Origin: Paralteromonas sediminis
GTDB lineage: Bacteria; Pseudomonadota; Gammaproteobacteria; Enterobacterales; Alteromonadaceae
Assembly (NCBI RefSeq): GCF_003820355.1
Contig: NZ_RPOK01000001.1
Location: 460,847 to 524,846, forward strand
Length of the DNA: 64,000 bases
Direction: 5' to 3'
The stretch's first letter is position 1; each line of letters starts with the position of its first letter. The notes below the pieces were generated by a model that worked only from the letters and a program-made list of their open reading frames with translations, was not told the DNA's origin and did no database searches. Positions 1 through 7,702 of this stretch are shown piece by piece. Made by a program: the position numbers and the translations under genes.

Positions 1-267
1 TTATCAAGGGGAACCTATGCTGAGTATAAGTTCCTCGCACGAGGTAATACGGCTTATCGGATTGTCAGTGAGCCTCAGCGCCAAAACGTTCAATATGTTG
101 CACAGATTCTTGATGATGCTGGAAATGAGCTATTTAAAACCGGAAGAATGTACTCAAAAAATAGAATGGATTGGGGGATAGGCGTCACGCAACCAGGTGA
201 ATATACACTGAGGATTTATGGAACAGACTATGCGGGGCAGTACAATTTAAAATTACTTGAAGACTAG
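1..267 (+). CDS. C-terminal end of a protein with a pre-peptidase-like beta-sandwich domain (partial)
   Basis: The reading frame is open from the first base and stops with TAG at 265-267, giving the last 88 residues of a protein that begins outside the window. The segment ends in a beta-rich stretch with the pattern GEYTLRIYGTDYAGQYNLKL, typical of the bacterial pre-peptidase C-terminal (PPC) family, which is found at the C-terminus of secreted proteases and other exported enzymes. Nothing of the catalytic part is visible, so the function of the whole protein cannot be given. The domain assignment is by pattern only; other beta-sandwich tails are possible. Confidence 0.6.
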   Translation, partial: LSRGTYAEYKFLARGNTAYRIVSEPQRQNVQYVAQILDDAGNELFKTGRMYSKNRMDWGIGVTQPGEYTLRIYGTDYAGQYNLKLLED

Positions 268-444
268 ACATCGCTAAGGTTTGTCGGTTCGCGTTGTACT
301 GCTGTTGACTAAAACATTTGTGCTTACTGTATGGCGCTTCAAATCCAACGTGTTTGGAGTTGGCTGTAAGTATAAGCTAAGTGAGTCTAAGACCTCCTCG
401 AATAGCTGTAATGTCCGCTCTTCGTTTAAAGCTACCTAAAGCCT

Positions 445-1050
445 CTATCTAAATATTTCAATGAAATGAACACCATGAGAAGACAATAACCAAGCAAGTG
501 CCGTGACATTTAGTATTACTGTTATCCAAAATATAAACCTGAATTCTTTTTTCTTGGATTTATGTCTTAATATTTGCTGAGCAATCGCTGCACCAGGCCA
601 GCCTCCTAAAATAGACAAAAAGTGTAATGTACTCTCTGGTGTTCGCCAGTCTCCTCGTTGCGCCTTTGATTTATCAAATGAATACATAGTGAATGTAATT
701 AGGCTAAGCCCAACGTAGACATACAACAGCTTAAATGGCACGTTACCTAGGATAGAAGCAATAGTCATTGCGCTCACAAACAGAAGCGATAAGTAGATTG
801 AAAACTTACTAACGCTTTTGGCTTGTTTTACTTGGATCTTTTCACCCGAGTACATGGCATCTGCTGCACAATTACGTCCTTGCTTATCTTTGCTAAGAGT
901 GAATGTAATAACATCGTCTAACTGGGGCGTTCGTTTTCGATTTGAAAACGCCGTTTTATGAATAAAGATGTGGTTACCACCACCATTAGGCGCGATAAAA
1001 CCAAAGGCTTTTTCAGTGTCCCATTTGACTAACTTCCCTTTCATTCTCAT
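445..1050 (-). CDS. Cold-shock domain + DUF1294 membrane protein
   Basis: 201 residues. Residues 3-68 form a cold-shock-type OB fold (GKLVKWDTEKAFGFIAP, then HIFIH), a nucleic-acid-binding module. Three hydrophobic segments follow (about 83-102, 107-125, 172-190). Residues 123-174 carry the DUF1294 signature: Y-x-x-DKxxAQRGxWRTPE, LHFLSILGGWPGA and AQQxLRHKxxK. CSD-DUF1294 fusions are a known architecture in Gammaproteobacteria, but their role is not established. The start at 1050 is preceded by AGGGA nine bases upstream; M3 is an alternative. The gene stands alone, divergent from the gene at 1284. Identification of the family is firm; function is unknown. Confidence 0.85.
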   Translation of the reverse strand: MRMKGKLVKWDTEKAFGFIAPNGGGNHIFIHKTAFSNRKRTPQLDDVITFTLSKDKQGRNCAADAMYSGEKIQVKQAKSVSKFSIYLSLLFVSAMTIASILGNVPFKLLYVYVGLSLITFTMYSFDKSKAQRGDWRTPESTLHFLSILGGWPGAAIAQQILRHKSKKKEFRFIFWITVILNVTALAWLLSSHGVHFIEIFR

Positions 1051-1283
1051 TCTGCTAATTCCCTGCTTTGGTCTGTCAATGGCTATGATGCCAGAGCGGT
1101 GTCGTTTTCAAAAGTTGGATCACTAATCACAAAGACAATTGACGCGAACAAACATTGTTGATGCTGTTATTGCCCCATGCTAAGTCAAAACCCAAGGAAG
1201 ACCTTGAACTTACTATGGTGTAGATATTTTTCCTTTGTTGGCCCTATGTGAAAGTGAGGACAACTAACAAAGGATTATATGAG

Positions 1284-1631
1284 ATGACATCACTAAGCCA
1301 AACCGATGATGGCCGATTTACAGCTACTGTTGAACCTGAGAGCGTTACACTGTTTGAGTGTGATAACCCAAAGGTAAGCATTGTTTTTCATAGAAATCTT
1401 CAAGAGCAATGTGAATACGTCAGTGTGTCATATGGAATAGCGACTACCAACAGCCATGGCATGCTGTATGACAAGCGCATTTTTTTGATACACGAGTATG
1501 CTGCCTTATTGCCTTTTGAAAAGGACATAGTTTCATACATCACACAATGTGAGCACCGCCACTGCTATTTTGAAGCATTCTTAAACCTTTCTGTTCACGC
1601 GTTTTTTCGCGGAATAAATAGAGCAAGTTAA
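1284..1631 (+). CDS. Hypothetical protein
   Basis: About 115 residues, starting MTSLSQTDDGRFTATVEPES. I do not recognise a family. The protein is soluble, mixed alpha/beta in character, has four Cys near the C-terminal half (including CEHRHC) and no signal peptide. The ATG at 1284 has AAAGGA nine bases upstream; an upstream in-frame GTG at 1248 has no visible ribosome-binding site, so the shorter form is preferred. It is followed at once by a rho-independent terminator at 1665-1690. In accessory-looking, AT-rich DNA. Confidence 0.55.
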   Translation: MTSLSQTDDGRFTATVEPESVTLFECDNPKVSIVFHRNLQEQCEYVSVSYGIATTNSHGMLYDKRIFLIHEYAALLPFEKDIVSYITQCEHRHCYFEAFLNLSVHAFFRGINRAS

Positions 1632-1664
1632 GATGTTGAGAAGTAAACAGTGCTAAAACCTTGA

Positions 1665-1690
1665 GCCAGCAGTTGCTGGCTTTTTTCTTT
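1665..1690 (+). terminator. Rho-independent terminator of the gene ending at 1631
   Basis: The inverted repeat GCCAGC-AGTT-GCTGGC (1665-1680) is followed by TTTTTTCTTTTTTT. It faces the minus-strand terminator at 1697-1723, so the two transcription units are insulated from each other. Confidence 0.85.
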
Positions 1691-1696
1691 TTTTAA

Positions 1697-1723
1697 TAAA
1701 AAAGCGACTCATTAAGAGTCGCT
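1697..1723 (-). terminator. Rho-independent terminator overlapping the end of the gene at 1712-2125
   Basis: On the minus strand AGCGACTC-TTAAT-GAGTCGCT (1723-1703) is followed by six T. The loop contains the stop codon of the minus-strand gene, so the 3' end of the coding sequence doubles as the terminator stem. Confidence 0.8.
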
Positions 1724-2125
1724 AAACATACCTGCATCACGCAAGTCCTTGTGCCATCCAGGTGATGCGGCTTCGAGCCAACTAACCGCATCAAGTCCCA
1801 TGATGGCGCAGATGTCATCAGAAAAGTGTGCGAGAAACGCGACAATCTCATCTTTCAATTTAAATAAGACCTCTATCATATCAATGCCGTTTCTGTGCTT
1901 GCCTTTGCCATCGTCAAGTTCATCGACTAATTGATTGCTGAGACTGAGTCCCAACCATCTACCGACTTCATCTCGATGCAAATACACGTACCTGTCAAAA
2001 CGCAGTTGCAGTGACTCTACATTCTCAATTGATGCAAACAGCAAAATAGTTGAATCATCACCTGAAAACGGTGAGCGGCTGCTGCGTTTGTATTTTCTGA
2101 TAATACTCGTTGTTTTGGCCTTCAT
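1712..2125 (-). CDS. Hypothetical protein
   Basis: 137 residues, beginning MKAKTTSIIRKYKRSSRSPF: a basic N-terminus followed by an acidic, helical body (residues 30-137). There is no signal peptide or membrane segment and no recognised family. It lies 41 bases downstream of the minus-strand gene at 2167-2493, probably in the same transcript, and ends inside its own terminator. The pair sits next to a large integrase, so it is likely cargo of a mobile element; this is inference from position. Confidence 0.55.
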   Translation of the reverse strand: MKAKTTSIIRKYKRSSRSPFSGDDSTILLFASIENVESLQLRFDRYVYLHRDEVGRWLGLSLSNQLVDELDDGKGKHRNGIDMIEVLFKLKDEIVAFLAHFSDDICAIMGLDAVSWLEAASPGWHKDLRDAGMFSDS

Positions 2126-2166
2126 AAGTTATCTCCGATTGATGTACTCAGAGATAACAAGGCGCA

Positions 2167-2493
2167 TCAAAAGGGAATTTTGTCTCTACCAAAGTCAAAT
2201 TGGAGTTGTAATGGCTCGTCATCCAAATGTGACTCCTCTAAATCATCACCAGGCTCACCATGCAATGCAGTATCTGAACAAACCACGGAGAGTATCGTTC
2301 TTAGCAACACTAACTCTTCATTTGAAAAGTTGAGCGCGGCATGTTGTGCAAATAGCGCATAGAGCGCCTCGTAGTTATTGCCTTCAGTGCGAATATGCAA
2401 TGCGTTGATAAAATCTGACTCGCAATGGAATATGTTGCCCAGCCGAATAAAAAAGTTTTCCGCCAACGTAGCGTTAACGTATTGATTTTCCAT
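2167..2493 (-). CDS. Hypothetical protein, acidic C-terminus
   Basis: 108 residues (MENQYVNATLAENFFIRLGN...). The first 70 residues are helical; residues 80-100 are strongly acidic (GDDLEESHLDDEP). I do not recognise it. The ATG at 2493 is preceded on the minus strand by CAGGGATTCCAGATATGG, giving AGGGA as a plausible binding site. It is the first gene of a two-gene minus-strand unit with 1712-2125, divergent from the integrase at 2745. About 250 bases of AT-rich DNA without recognisable motifs separate it from that integrase. Confidence 0.55.
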   Translation of the reverse strand: MENQYVNATLAENFFIRLGNIFHCESDFINALHIRTEGNNYEALYALFAQHAALNFSNEELVLLRTILSVVCSDTALHGEPGDDLEESHLDDEPLQLQFDFGRDKIPF

Positions 2494-2744
2494 ATCTGGA
2501 ATCCCTGTTTTTATTTACTTATTTACTAATAGGTGTTTCGGAGGAGAAATATTCGGTGAGGCCAAATACAGAGTGTTATGGCTTTTTTATCCCATTATTT
2601 AGTTAATTATTTAAACATTTTTACTACCAAAGAAAGAATGTTTTTGGGCAAAAAGAAACATTGAGGTTTTCAAACATAACGAACTTTTTTTGAAAGAGAT
2701 GTTTTCGGCTAACCTAAAGCTCGTCGATAACTACGAGTTGAGCA

Positions 2745-4529
2745 ATGTCAGCAACCCAATACTCTGATAATACATCAGTAACTGCGCTAAATGGTGCAGT
2801 TGGGGTTACTGTGCATACGCACCCCAATAGAATGCTCTCTGTTGAGCATGTCATGGACGAGCTTGATTTAGAGTTCATAGATGTTGTTGAATTATTTGAA
2901 TCAGGAGAGTTGAGAGGTAGATATTTTAAGTCATCGAACAAGTACAAGTTTCATCCACTCGCGGTAACGTTCTTTCTTGACCAACTAGAAATGACAACAC
3001 CGCAAGAGTCAGAAAAGCAGGCCAAAACTGTAACTCGAACTCAATTTCATCCAAAAAAGAATCCCGTCATCAGTAATGGCTATGAAAAAGATAATAAACG
3101 CTTTTCTCAACCAAAAACTGAACATTGCGCTTACGGAGAGGTACTGCCCGCTACTGAGGTCAAAAGCACGACAAAGCTAGTTGATGAGCCAACAGTTGCG
3201 CATATAGAGGATAAATCCGAAAAAAGTCTCTTGGATACCGTTTTAAGAAACAAGGCTATCGATTTTGAGCATATTCTCAACAATGAGATAACCGGTGCGA
3301 TATTGGCTGAGGGAAAGAGGAATATAAAAATTGATGGGACAGGTATAACAGGACTTAAATTGGAGCTAACAAAATCAAAAAGAAGAATAATTGTCAAAAG
3401 TAATAAAAACAAAGATCACAGCCGATGTGCGCTTATAGATTGGCCCTTAGATTGTCCTCCGAGTTTGGATGAAGTCACAGCTACTTTGAAAAGCTACACG
3501 CGCATCCAATCTGAACTTGACAGAAAGCCAACAACTCAAGAATTTAAATTACAGAATCGCGTCGTTGAGACGTTAGGTGATGTTTTGAGTGTTCACTTAG
3601 CGTTTAATATCTCAGAGACCAAAGGAGAAGGGTCTGAGGAATATAATACTATAAAGGCCCTGATAAAAAACCACCTATCTAAACCCAAAGAGGTCACTTT
3701 GCCTAATGGGAGTAGAAAATCTATTGTGCTTACCAAGCAACGTTTAACTGACTTTTCTGTTGCCACATTCAATGCTTACTTAAAAAGTTATGCAGAAAAC
3801 AATGGCGTACATGACAAGATTGTAACGAGAATAAAAGCTGCTATTAACTACTGCCTTAGAGAAGGACTCATCAGCCATAAAAAATCATTACCCTATACAA
3901 GTGCAACTAGGATAAACAAGGAAAGGCACGTAGTGATCAGTAATGAGGATATGAAAAGAATATTTCATCACATAAGCGAATCAGCAAGTCCAGAATTTGC
4001 TTTATTCTTATTGATTGAAGCAACAGGTCATTTCAGAACTAAACAGACGATTGGACTAAAATACTCACAATTTGATTTTAACAATCATAGCGTGACGATT
4101 ACACCGAAAGGCGGCAACGGCTATAGTAAGCCCATACCGTTGCATAAAGAGGTATGTAAAAGAGTCTATGAAAGAATGACGTCACATCGTGAAGAATATG
4201 GACGTGCCGAATTTGTGTTCCCGTCAACACAATCTAAAAGTGGTCATCGCGAAACTTTTGATAATGAATGGAATGCGTTAAGAAATATTGAAGGCTTCTA
4301 TATCATAAATGAAAAGGGAAAGAAGGAATATAAGTATCGCCTTCATGATTTTCGAGAAACACTTGTCAATAGATTATCTCATATGGACGACCAATCTCTG
4401 GCAGCATTATTGGGACATAAATCAACATATACTGTTAAGCGCTATCGAAAAGCTGATTGCTTACGAGTAAGACAAGGCTCCAACACAGCATATGAGTTAC
4501 TGCCAAAACCGGAAGACGCTAAATGTTAA
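2745..4529 (+). CDS. Large tyrosine-type site-specific integrase
   Basis: 594 residues. The C-terminal third is a tyrosine recombinase catalytic domain: HDFR (H534, R537), GHK (H558) and the nucleophile Y567 in VKRYRK, with a strand-turn TPKGG carrying the usual lysine. The first catalytic Arg lies in an atypical box, ATGHFRTKQTIGLKY, rather than TGxRxxEL. Residues 1-55 look like a short helical DNA-binding segment, residues 95-150 are low-complexity, and the middle holds an SAM-like core-binding domain. It ends 187 bases before the att repeat at 4717, so it is likely the integrase of a separate element to the left. Family is clear; the partner att site is outside the window. Confidence 0.85.
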   Translation: MSATQYSDNTSVTALNGAVGVTVHTHPNRMLSVEHVMDELDLEFIDVVELFESGELRGRYFKSSNKYKFHPLAVTFFLDQLEMTTPQESEKQAKTVTRTQFHPKKNPVISNGYEKDNKRFSQPKTEHCAYGEVLPATEVKSTTKLVDEPTVAHIEDKSEKSLLDTVLRNKAIDFEHILNNEITGAILAEGKRNIKIDGTGITGLKLELTKSKRRIIVKSNKNKDHSRCALIDWPLDCPPSLDEVTATLKSYTRIQSELDRKPTTQEFKLQNRVVETLGDVLSVHLAFNISETKGEGSEEYNTIKALIKNHLSKPKEVTLPNGSRKSIVLTKQRLTDFSVATFNAYLKSYAENNGVHDKIVTRIKAAINYCLREGLISHKKSLPYTSATRINKERHVVISNEDMKRIFHHISESASPEFALFLLIEATGHFRTKQTIGLKYSQFDFNNHSVTITPKGGNGYSKPIPLHKEVCKRVYERMTSHREEYGRAEFVFPSTQSKSGHRETFDNEWNALRNIEGFYIINEKGKKEYKYRLHDFRETLVNRLSHMDDQSLAALLGHKSTYTVKRYRKADCLRVRQGSNTAYELLPKPEDAKC

Positions 4530-4598
4530 ATGCTACGCTTCTAACGCTATTTTTTATGTGCGGTTCGATTACATATTACTTTGTATTAGTTGTTAATG

Positions 4599-4663
4599 AG
4601 TGGAACAATTTGACATTGCCAACTCAATACTTATCATCAAAGAGTGGAACAAAAGTGGAACAA
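4599..4663 (+). repeat. Three copies of AGTGGAACAA
   Basis: The 10-mer occurs at 4599-4608, 4643-4652 and 4654-4663 between the end of the 594-aa integrase and the att repeat. The last two are 11 bases apart, about one helical turn. The position fits arm-type binding sites of that integrase. Confidence 0.55.
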
Positions 4664-4716
4664 AATCTTTTTAAAACCTCTGGAGGCCTTGATTTATAAG
4701 GGGTTCCAGTAATCGG

Positions 4717-4767
4717 ATGGTGGCCCCTCCCAGACTTGAACTGGGGACCTACCGATTATGAGTCGGG
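4717..4767 (-). repeat. Left attachment-site copy (displaced 3' part of the tRNA)
   Basis: 51 bases identical to 11,734-11,784, covering the tRNA 3' end including the encoded CCA, T-arm, variable loop and anticodon arm. After GTCGGG the sequence diverges from the tRNA (GAAAAATAAC), so this is not a gene. It is the original chromosomal 3' end displaced when the element inserted and supplied its own copy. Confidence 0.9.
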
Positions 4768-4886
4768 AAAAATAACCAATACGCACCAATACCAAAATAT
4801 ACTAATTATAATAAAAACATTGGGTTACTGATTTTTATTGTAAGGTGGCACATTGTTTTATATTGGTATATATTAGCCAAATAACG

Positions 4887-4916
4887 ATCCGCAGCCGATC
4901 CGCAGAATAATCCGCA
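4887..4916 (+). repeat. Three helically phased ATCCGCA repeats upstream of the integrase
   Basis: ATCCGCAG at 4887-4894 and 4898-4905 and ATCCGCA at 4910-4916, spaced 11 and 12 bases, lie about 70-95 bases before the integrase start. They are on one face of the helix and could bind AlpA, the excisionase or the integrase itself. Confidence 0.55.
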
Positions 4917-4957
4917 AAAAAAAAGCCCCGATGTGCTGCAACACAAACGGAGCTTAC
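4913..4957 (-). terminator. Terminator-like hairpin read leftwards, ahead of the integrase
   Basis: On the minus strand AGCTCCG...CGGGGCT forms an imperfect stem with an internal GTG/CAC pairing and is followed by a long T run (complement of the A run at 4915-4924). It would stop transcription leaving the element towards the left. There is one mismatch in the stem, so confidence is moderate. Confidence 0.5.
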
Positions 4958-4981
4958 CAAGTGAACCAATAGGGGGTTCAA

Positions 4982-6322
4982 ATGGCTTCAGCCAATACTA
5001 GCACGAAAGTAAACTTTACAGCCGGAAGAGTGGCAGATTTTTCATGTCCCGAAGGAAAGCGAGAAGCGTTTCTATGGGACGCAAAAACTCAAGGGCTAGG
5101 CTTACGCGCCTTTGCGTCAGGTAAGAAAACTTACATTTACCAAGCTTGGATAAATGGCAAAACCCGCCGGGCTGTTATTGGTCCATCTGAAGTGTTTGAT
5201 ATTGGGCAAGCGAGAAAAGAAGCTGAAAAGCTTGCGGTTCAAGCAAGCCAGAATATTCCACCAGCTAAAGTTAAACGCGAAAAGGCAGCCGCAGAGCGCG
5301 CAGAAGAGCGTGAATTACTTAGAGGTAGGGTAACGCTAGGCGAAGTATGGGAAGAGTATGTAAAAGCGAATAAGAGCGACTGGGGCGACCGTCATATTGA
5401 ACACCACTTTAAAGCAACACAAAAGCCTGGGTTACCATTGAAAAGGGGTAAAGGAGTAACCAAAGCAGGGTGTTTAAATTCGCTTATTAGTACGAAGCTA
5501 GCAGACTTTAACGACCGAAAAATTGAGCAATGGTTAAGAGAAGAAAGCAAAACCCGTCCGGGTGTTGCCGCGCAAACTTATCGTATGTTGTTTGCTTGCT
5601 TAAACTGGGCAAGTGAGCAAGAGCAATATATAGGACTAATTAAACCAGACAAGCTAAAAACAAAAGCTATAAAAAAGAGAGTCCCAAAGCTAGCGCCGAA
5701 AAGTGATGTTCTGCAAAAAGAACAGCTTGCAGGTTTCTTTACTTATGTACGGCAAATATCCGATCCAGTCGTTTCTGCTTACCTGCAAACACTGTTGCTC
5801 ACTGGCGCGCGTAGGAACGAACTCACTGGGCTAAAATGGGAAGATATTGACTTTACTTGGAGTACGTTAGCAATACGAGATAAAGCCACCAGCAAAGGGC
5901 AAGACGCAGGATTGAGAGTTATTCCACTTACCCCATATGTCGCTAGCCTCTTAATCAATTTACCACGCCGTAACCAATGGGTCTTTTCAAGTCCTAGAAG
6001 TGCATCAGGTAGGCTGCAGGAGCCAAAAAAAAGCTTTCAACAAGCAAAGGCGTTAGCTGGAATTGAAATCACGTTACACGGATTGCGACGCAGCTTTTCA
6101 ACGCTTTCCGAATGGGTTGAAGTGCCAACTGGAGTAGTAGCGCAGATAATGGGACACAAGCCCAGCGCTACTGCAGAGAAACACTACAAGCAACGTCCAA
6201 TAGACCTACTCAGAAAATGGCATTCTAAATTAGAAGGCTGGATATTAGAACAGGCTGGGTTAGTACAACCAGCAGTGCCGGTGCAGAGATTGAATGTTGT
6301 AGGTGGTGTCCATGACGTATAA
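4982..6322 (+). CDS. Tyrosine integrase of the island (P4-like)
   Basis: 446 residues. The N-terminal 90 residues form the DUF4102/arm-binding domain (LWDAKTQGLGLRAFASGKKTY... GKTRRAVIG). The core-binding domain spans about 117-215 and the catalytic domain 245-405. Catalytic residues visible: R277 in TGARRNELTGLKW, H366 and R369 in HGLRR, H392 in MGHK and Y402 in KHYKQRP. It inserts the element at the 3' end of the CAU tRNA; it lies at the end of the island far from the intact tRNA and beside the displaced att copy. AGGGGG precedes the ATG. Its 3' end overlaps the next gene's possible GTG starts, and a start at 6312 keeps an overlap of 11 bases. Confidence 0.93.
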   Translation: MASANTSTKVNFTAGRVADFSCPEGKREAFLWDAKTQGLGLRAFASGKKTYIYQAWINGKTRRAVIGPSEVFDIGQARKEAEKLAVQASQNIPPAKVKREKAAAERAEERELLRGRVTLGEVWEEYVKANKSDWGDRHIEHHFKATQKPGLPLKRGKGVTKAGCLNSLISTKLADFNDRKIEQWLREESKTRPGVAAQTYRMLFACLNWASEQEQYIGLIKPDKLKTKAIKKRVPKLAPKSDVLQKEQLAGFFTYVRQISDPVVSAYLQTLLLTGARRNELTGLKWEDIDFTWSTLAIRDKATSKGQDAGLRVIPLTPYVASLLINLPRRNQWVFSSPRSASGRLQEPKKSFQQAKALAGIEITLHGLRRSFSTLSEWVEVPTGVVAQIMGHKPSATAEKHYKQRPIDLLRKWHSKLEGWILEQAGLVQPAVPVQRLNVVGGVHDV

Positions 6323-7079
6323 ATACGCACCCATTATGCTTTTAGATACAAGTAAATTATTAAGTGGAAAGACTACAACATTTACTGAAATTATCGAACA
6401 CCAGTTTGAGCAAATAGCAAATTACTGTAAAGATTTAAATGAAGAGCCTTTCACAAAAATACAAAAAACAGATGCCAGTCTGTACCGTCTCATTGGTTTG
6501 TTGGCTGTGGCTAGAGAGGCAGGAGGAAACAATGTCACTGGAATTGACACTGATCAATTGGTAGCCTCGATTAATACTTATAGAAATCTGTGGAGAGATC
6601 TAGCAATTGAACTCAATAAATTTTTTGACAACAATGGAGCAATATCGAGTACAACTGATTATGATCCAATAGATGCTTATTCTTTGGGCTATGCAGCAGG
6701 AAAACTGTCAGCATTTGAGCCAGAGCGCGAAAACTTATTTTTTGAATCACTTATACAAATCCAAAGTGAACAAGCTGGTTTGAATAGTAGAAAGAGGAAC
6801 CAAAAACTTATTGAAGAGTACGTTGGTAAACTAGCAAGGGAAGTCTTAATGGAAGATACAAAAAAAGTATGGAATGTTTCAAAAGTTGCTCAAAAAGTTC
6901 ATGGCCAATTAGAAGAGATTCACGGAAAAGAAAAAGTAGACATTGTTTTAAGGGGGCAATGCGGAATTGTAAATGCTGATAAAAATTTTCGTACTTTCAA
7001 AAAATACATCAGAACACAACTAACTGAGCCGAAATATGCTTATCTTTTTCCAAAAAGAGGTAGGCCAAAAAAGAATTAA
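6312..7079 (+). CDS. Island protein with C-terminal AT-hook
   Basis: About 255 residues from the ATG at 6312, which has AGGTGG six bases upstream; earlier GTG codons at 6303 and 6306 have no such site. The body is helical and not recognised (two repeats of polar helices, residues 15-150). The last residues, FPKRGRPKKN, contain the AT-hook core RGRP flanked by lysines, a minor-groove AT-DNA binding motif. It is translationally coupled to the integrase, so a nucleoid-type accessory or regulator of recombination is possible, but this is inference. Confidence 0.65.
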   Translation: MTYKYAPIMLLDTSKLLSGKTTTFTEIIEHQFEQIANYCKDLNEEPFTKIQKTDASLYRLIGLLAVAREAGGNNVTGIDTDQLVASINTYRNLWRDLAIELNKFFDNNGAISSTTDYDPIDAYSLGYAAGKLSAFEPERENLFFESLIQIQSEQAGLNSRKRNQKLIEEYVGKLAREVLMEDTKKVWNVSKVAQKVHGQLEEIHGKEKVDIVLRGQCGIVNADKNFRTFKKYIRTQLTEPKYAYLFPKRGRPKKN

Positions 7080-7160
7080 TTAACGTCACGATCGTCGTGC
7101 ATTTTAATTCGTTTTAACCTTTGCCATATTGCTAATGCCAACTAACGAGAGGGTATTAGT

Positions 7161-7358
7161 ATGAACGCAGTAATAACACCACAAAACTACACCACTGAAG
7201 AGTTTGCCGAGCTTATTTGTTACAAGCCCGGAGCTATCCGAACACGCCTATGCAAAGCAGGAAGTTTTTATGGAATCAGGCCAATAAAGCTTCCATCTGG
7301 TCGTCTGCTATGGCCAGCAGAAAAAGTTAGTGCTTTTTTATCTGGTCAGGAGGTTTGA
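7161..7358 (+). CDS. AlpA-like / excisionase-like MerR-fold DNA-binding protein
   Basis: 65 residues: TTEEFAELICYKPGAIRTRLCKAGSFYGIRPIKLPSGRLLWPAEKVSAFL. This is the short winged helix-turn-helix pattern of AlpA regulators and recombination directionality factors: helix-turn-helix at about 10-35, wing with GRLLWP, closing helix. AlpA proteins switch on int and excision in P4-type satellites. It sits directly before the replication-type genes, with GAGAGGG upstream of its ATG. Whether it acts as transcription factor or as excisionase cannot be decided from sequence. Confidence 0.75.
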   Translation: MNAVITPQNYTTEEFAELICYKPGAIRTRLCKAGSFYGIRPIKLPSGRLLWPAEKVSAFLSGQEV

Positions 7359-7360
7359 TC

Positions 7361-7702
7361 ATGATTAATCGTAGAGGCCAACCAGCAGTTGCACCTGCTG
7401 GTCAGCAAATGCCAATCGACAGCACACCAATGCAATCAAATCAGCAACGAGAGTATAGCTCAGCAGTATCACAAAGTAGAGCTGTACAAATGGCGCGCTT
7501 ACTTACTTATTTGAAGGAGCATAGACGAATCACCACGTTACAAGCCCGGCACTTGCTATCGATAATGCACCCAGCAGGGAGAATAAAAGAGTTACGCCAA
7601 GAGGGGCATAAAATAGAAATGCACTGGGTGTTTGATTTTGATTCAGCGGGAAAAAAACATAAACAAGGATTGTATGTGTATAAGGGGGGTAAACATGGCT
7701 GA
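7361..7702 (+). CDS. HTH_39-like winged-helix protein
   Basis: 113 residues from the ATG at 7361, which has GGAGG seven bases upstream; the stop codon of the AlpA-like gene lies in the same stretch. Residues 40-100 (SRAVQMARLLTYLKEHRRITTLQARHLLSIMHPAGRIKELRQEGHKIEM) match the helix-turn-helix family found beside replication proteins of phages and islands (HTH_39 type). The N-terminal 35 residues are Pro/Gln-rich and probably disordered. It overlaps the DUF3987 gene by 8 bases. Likely a partner or loader for the downstream primase-like protein, by context. Confidence 0.7.
   Translation: MINRRGQPAVAPAGQQMPIDSTPMQSNQQREYSSAVSQSRAVQMARLLTYLKEHRRITTLQARHLLSIMHPAGRIKELRQEGHKIEMHWVFDFDSAGKKHKQGLYVYKGGKHG

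Larger units (their letters stand above)
4530..4981. other. Non-coding junction between two integrases, containing the left att copy and short repeats
   Basis: No gene is visible in these 452 bases. They hold, in order: three copies of AGTGGAACAA (4599-4608, 4643-4652, 4654-4663); the 51-base tRNA-derived att repeat (4717-4767); ACCAATA at 4775-4781, 4785-4791 and 4965-4971, plus its inverse at 4861-4867; three ATCCGCA copies (4887, 4898, 4910); and a minus-strand terminator-like hairpin (about 4915-4955). The repeats are seen directly; a role as integrase arm-type sites or operators is inference. Confidence 0.7.

Noticed and set aside
268-444. Promoter or RNA gene between the partial CDS and the DUF1294 gene
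   Set aside because: No hairpin with T run, no convincing promoter pair and no conserved structure could be seen.
4717-4767. A second tRNA gene at the left att copy
   Set aside because: Only the 3' part to the anticodon stem is present; the sequence diverges after GTCGGG, so no cloverleaf can form.
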